From positions 186,001 through 250,000 of the forward strand of contig NZ_SSOM01000070.1 in NCBI RefSeq assembly GCF_029871235.1: a stretch of DNA of 64,000 bases, read 5' to 3'. The DNA comes from Pseudomonas sp. BN411 (GTDB taxonomy: Bacteria; Pseudomonadota; Gammaproteobacteria; Pseudomonadales; Pseudomonadaceae). Position 1 is the stretch's first letter. Every line of letters begins with the position of its first letter. Made by a program: the position numbers and the translations under genes. Below are positions 63,891-64,000 of the stretch, one piece after another. A model generated the notes under the pieces. The model saw only the letters and a list, made by a program, of their open reading frames with translations, had not been told where the DNA came from and made no database searches.

Positions 63891-64000
63891 CTACTCACGA
63901 TCTAAAACAATACACATGTATTCATCGGTAAATGCCGGCGCGCCATGCAAAAATTCGATGGCGTGGCCAACGTCGCAGTTGTGCGATGTTCTTCTCCAGA
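63891..64000 (-). CDS. Unidentified protein, C-terminal fragment
   Basis: The minus strand at the right edge is open for 35 codons and ends at TAG 63893-63891. The tail reads HNCDVGHAIEFLHGAPAF then TDEYMCIVLDRE, which has protein-like composition, while the other two frames end sooner or look random. Family not recognised. It lies 97 bp upstream of wecB and could be the preceding gene of the cluster. Confidence 0.45.
   Translation of the reverse strand, partial: WRRTSHNCDVGHAIEFLHGAPAFTDEYMCIVLDRE

Overview
The window looks like the chromosome of a Pseudomonas-type gammaproteobacterium. The backbone is GC-rich, the polar flagellar genes have Pseudomonas gene order, three near-perfect sigma-54 promoters sit at flagellar operons, and families of short 'GTAGGAGC...' palindromes and the aruHI/aruRS arginine transaminase genes are present. 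No tRNA, rRNA, IS element or CRISPR array was seen. Names come from motif recognition, not from a database search.

Left edge (1-2.9 kb, minus strand). Just downstream of the flagellar terminator lie a PEP-synthase-like phosphotransferase and an overlapping class I glutamine amidotransferase that runs off the window. The pair matches the L-glutamine kinase and gamma-glutamyl-CDP-amidate hydrolase of Campylobacter jejuni, which make the cytidine diphosphoramidate used for O-methyl phosphoramidate capsule decoration. Here they sit where pseudomonads keep flagellin-glycan genes.

Flagellum (3.1-14.3 kb, minus strand). flgBCDE and flgFGHIJKL form two operons, each with its own sigma-54 promoter. 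The flgBCDE unit is bracketed by CGGCAA/TTGCCG hairpins and REP elements.

Metabolic block (14.5-33.1 kb). About 19 kb of non-flagellar genes separates flgB from cheR. It holds a quinone-reductase-like flavoprotein; aruH and aruI with an NDP-forming acyl-CoA ligase, an acyl-CoA dehydrogenase and an enoyl-CoA hydratase; an amino-acid permease; the AruR/AruS two-component system with a co-translated periplasmic binding protein; a TetR regulator with a clear palindromic operator; a polyamine-type binding protein; a class III aminotransferase; a LuxR-type regulator; and ohr.

Chemotaxis and late flagellar control (33.1-41.1 kb). cheR and cheV (minus) diverge from flgA, flgM, flgN and flgZ (plus), with a sigma-54 promoter before flgA and a FliA promoter before flgM. 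A DUF2064 protein, an MFS transporter and a gamma-glutamylpolyamine-synthetase-like protein follow.

Surface polysaccharide locus (41.3-63.8 kb, minus strand). It is transcribed from wecB to wbpM. It combines an enterobacterial-common-antigen-like set (wecB, wecC, rmlB, rmlA, wecF, wecE) with a NeuD/PglD-type acyltransferase and a WbqC protein, wzx, wzy, an L-FucNAc set (wbjBCD) with a WbuB-like transferase, and a diamino-sugar initiation set (WbpM, aminotransferase, GNAT, PglC-like phosphoglycosyltransferase). Four transferases match four predicted sugars, so a tetrasaccharide O-unit of diamino-trideoxyhexose, L-FucNAc, ManNAcA and Fuc4N-acyl is the simplest reading. The 51-59 kb stretch is visibly AT-rich, as expected of exchanged O-antigen DNA.
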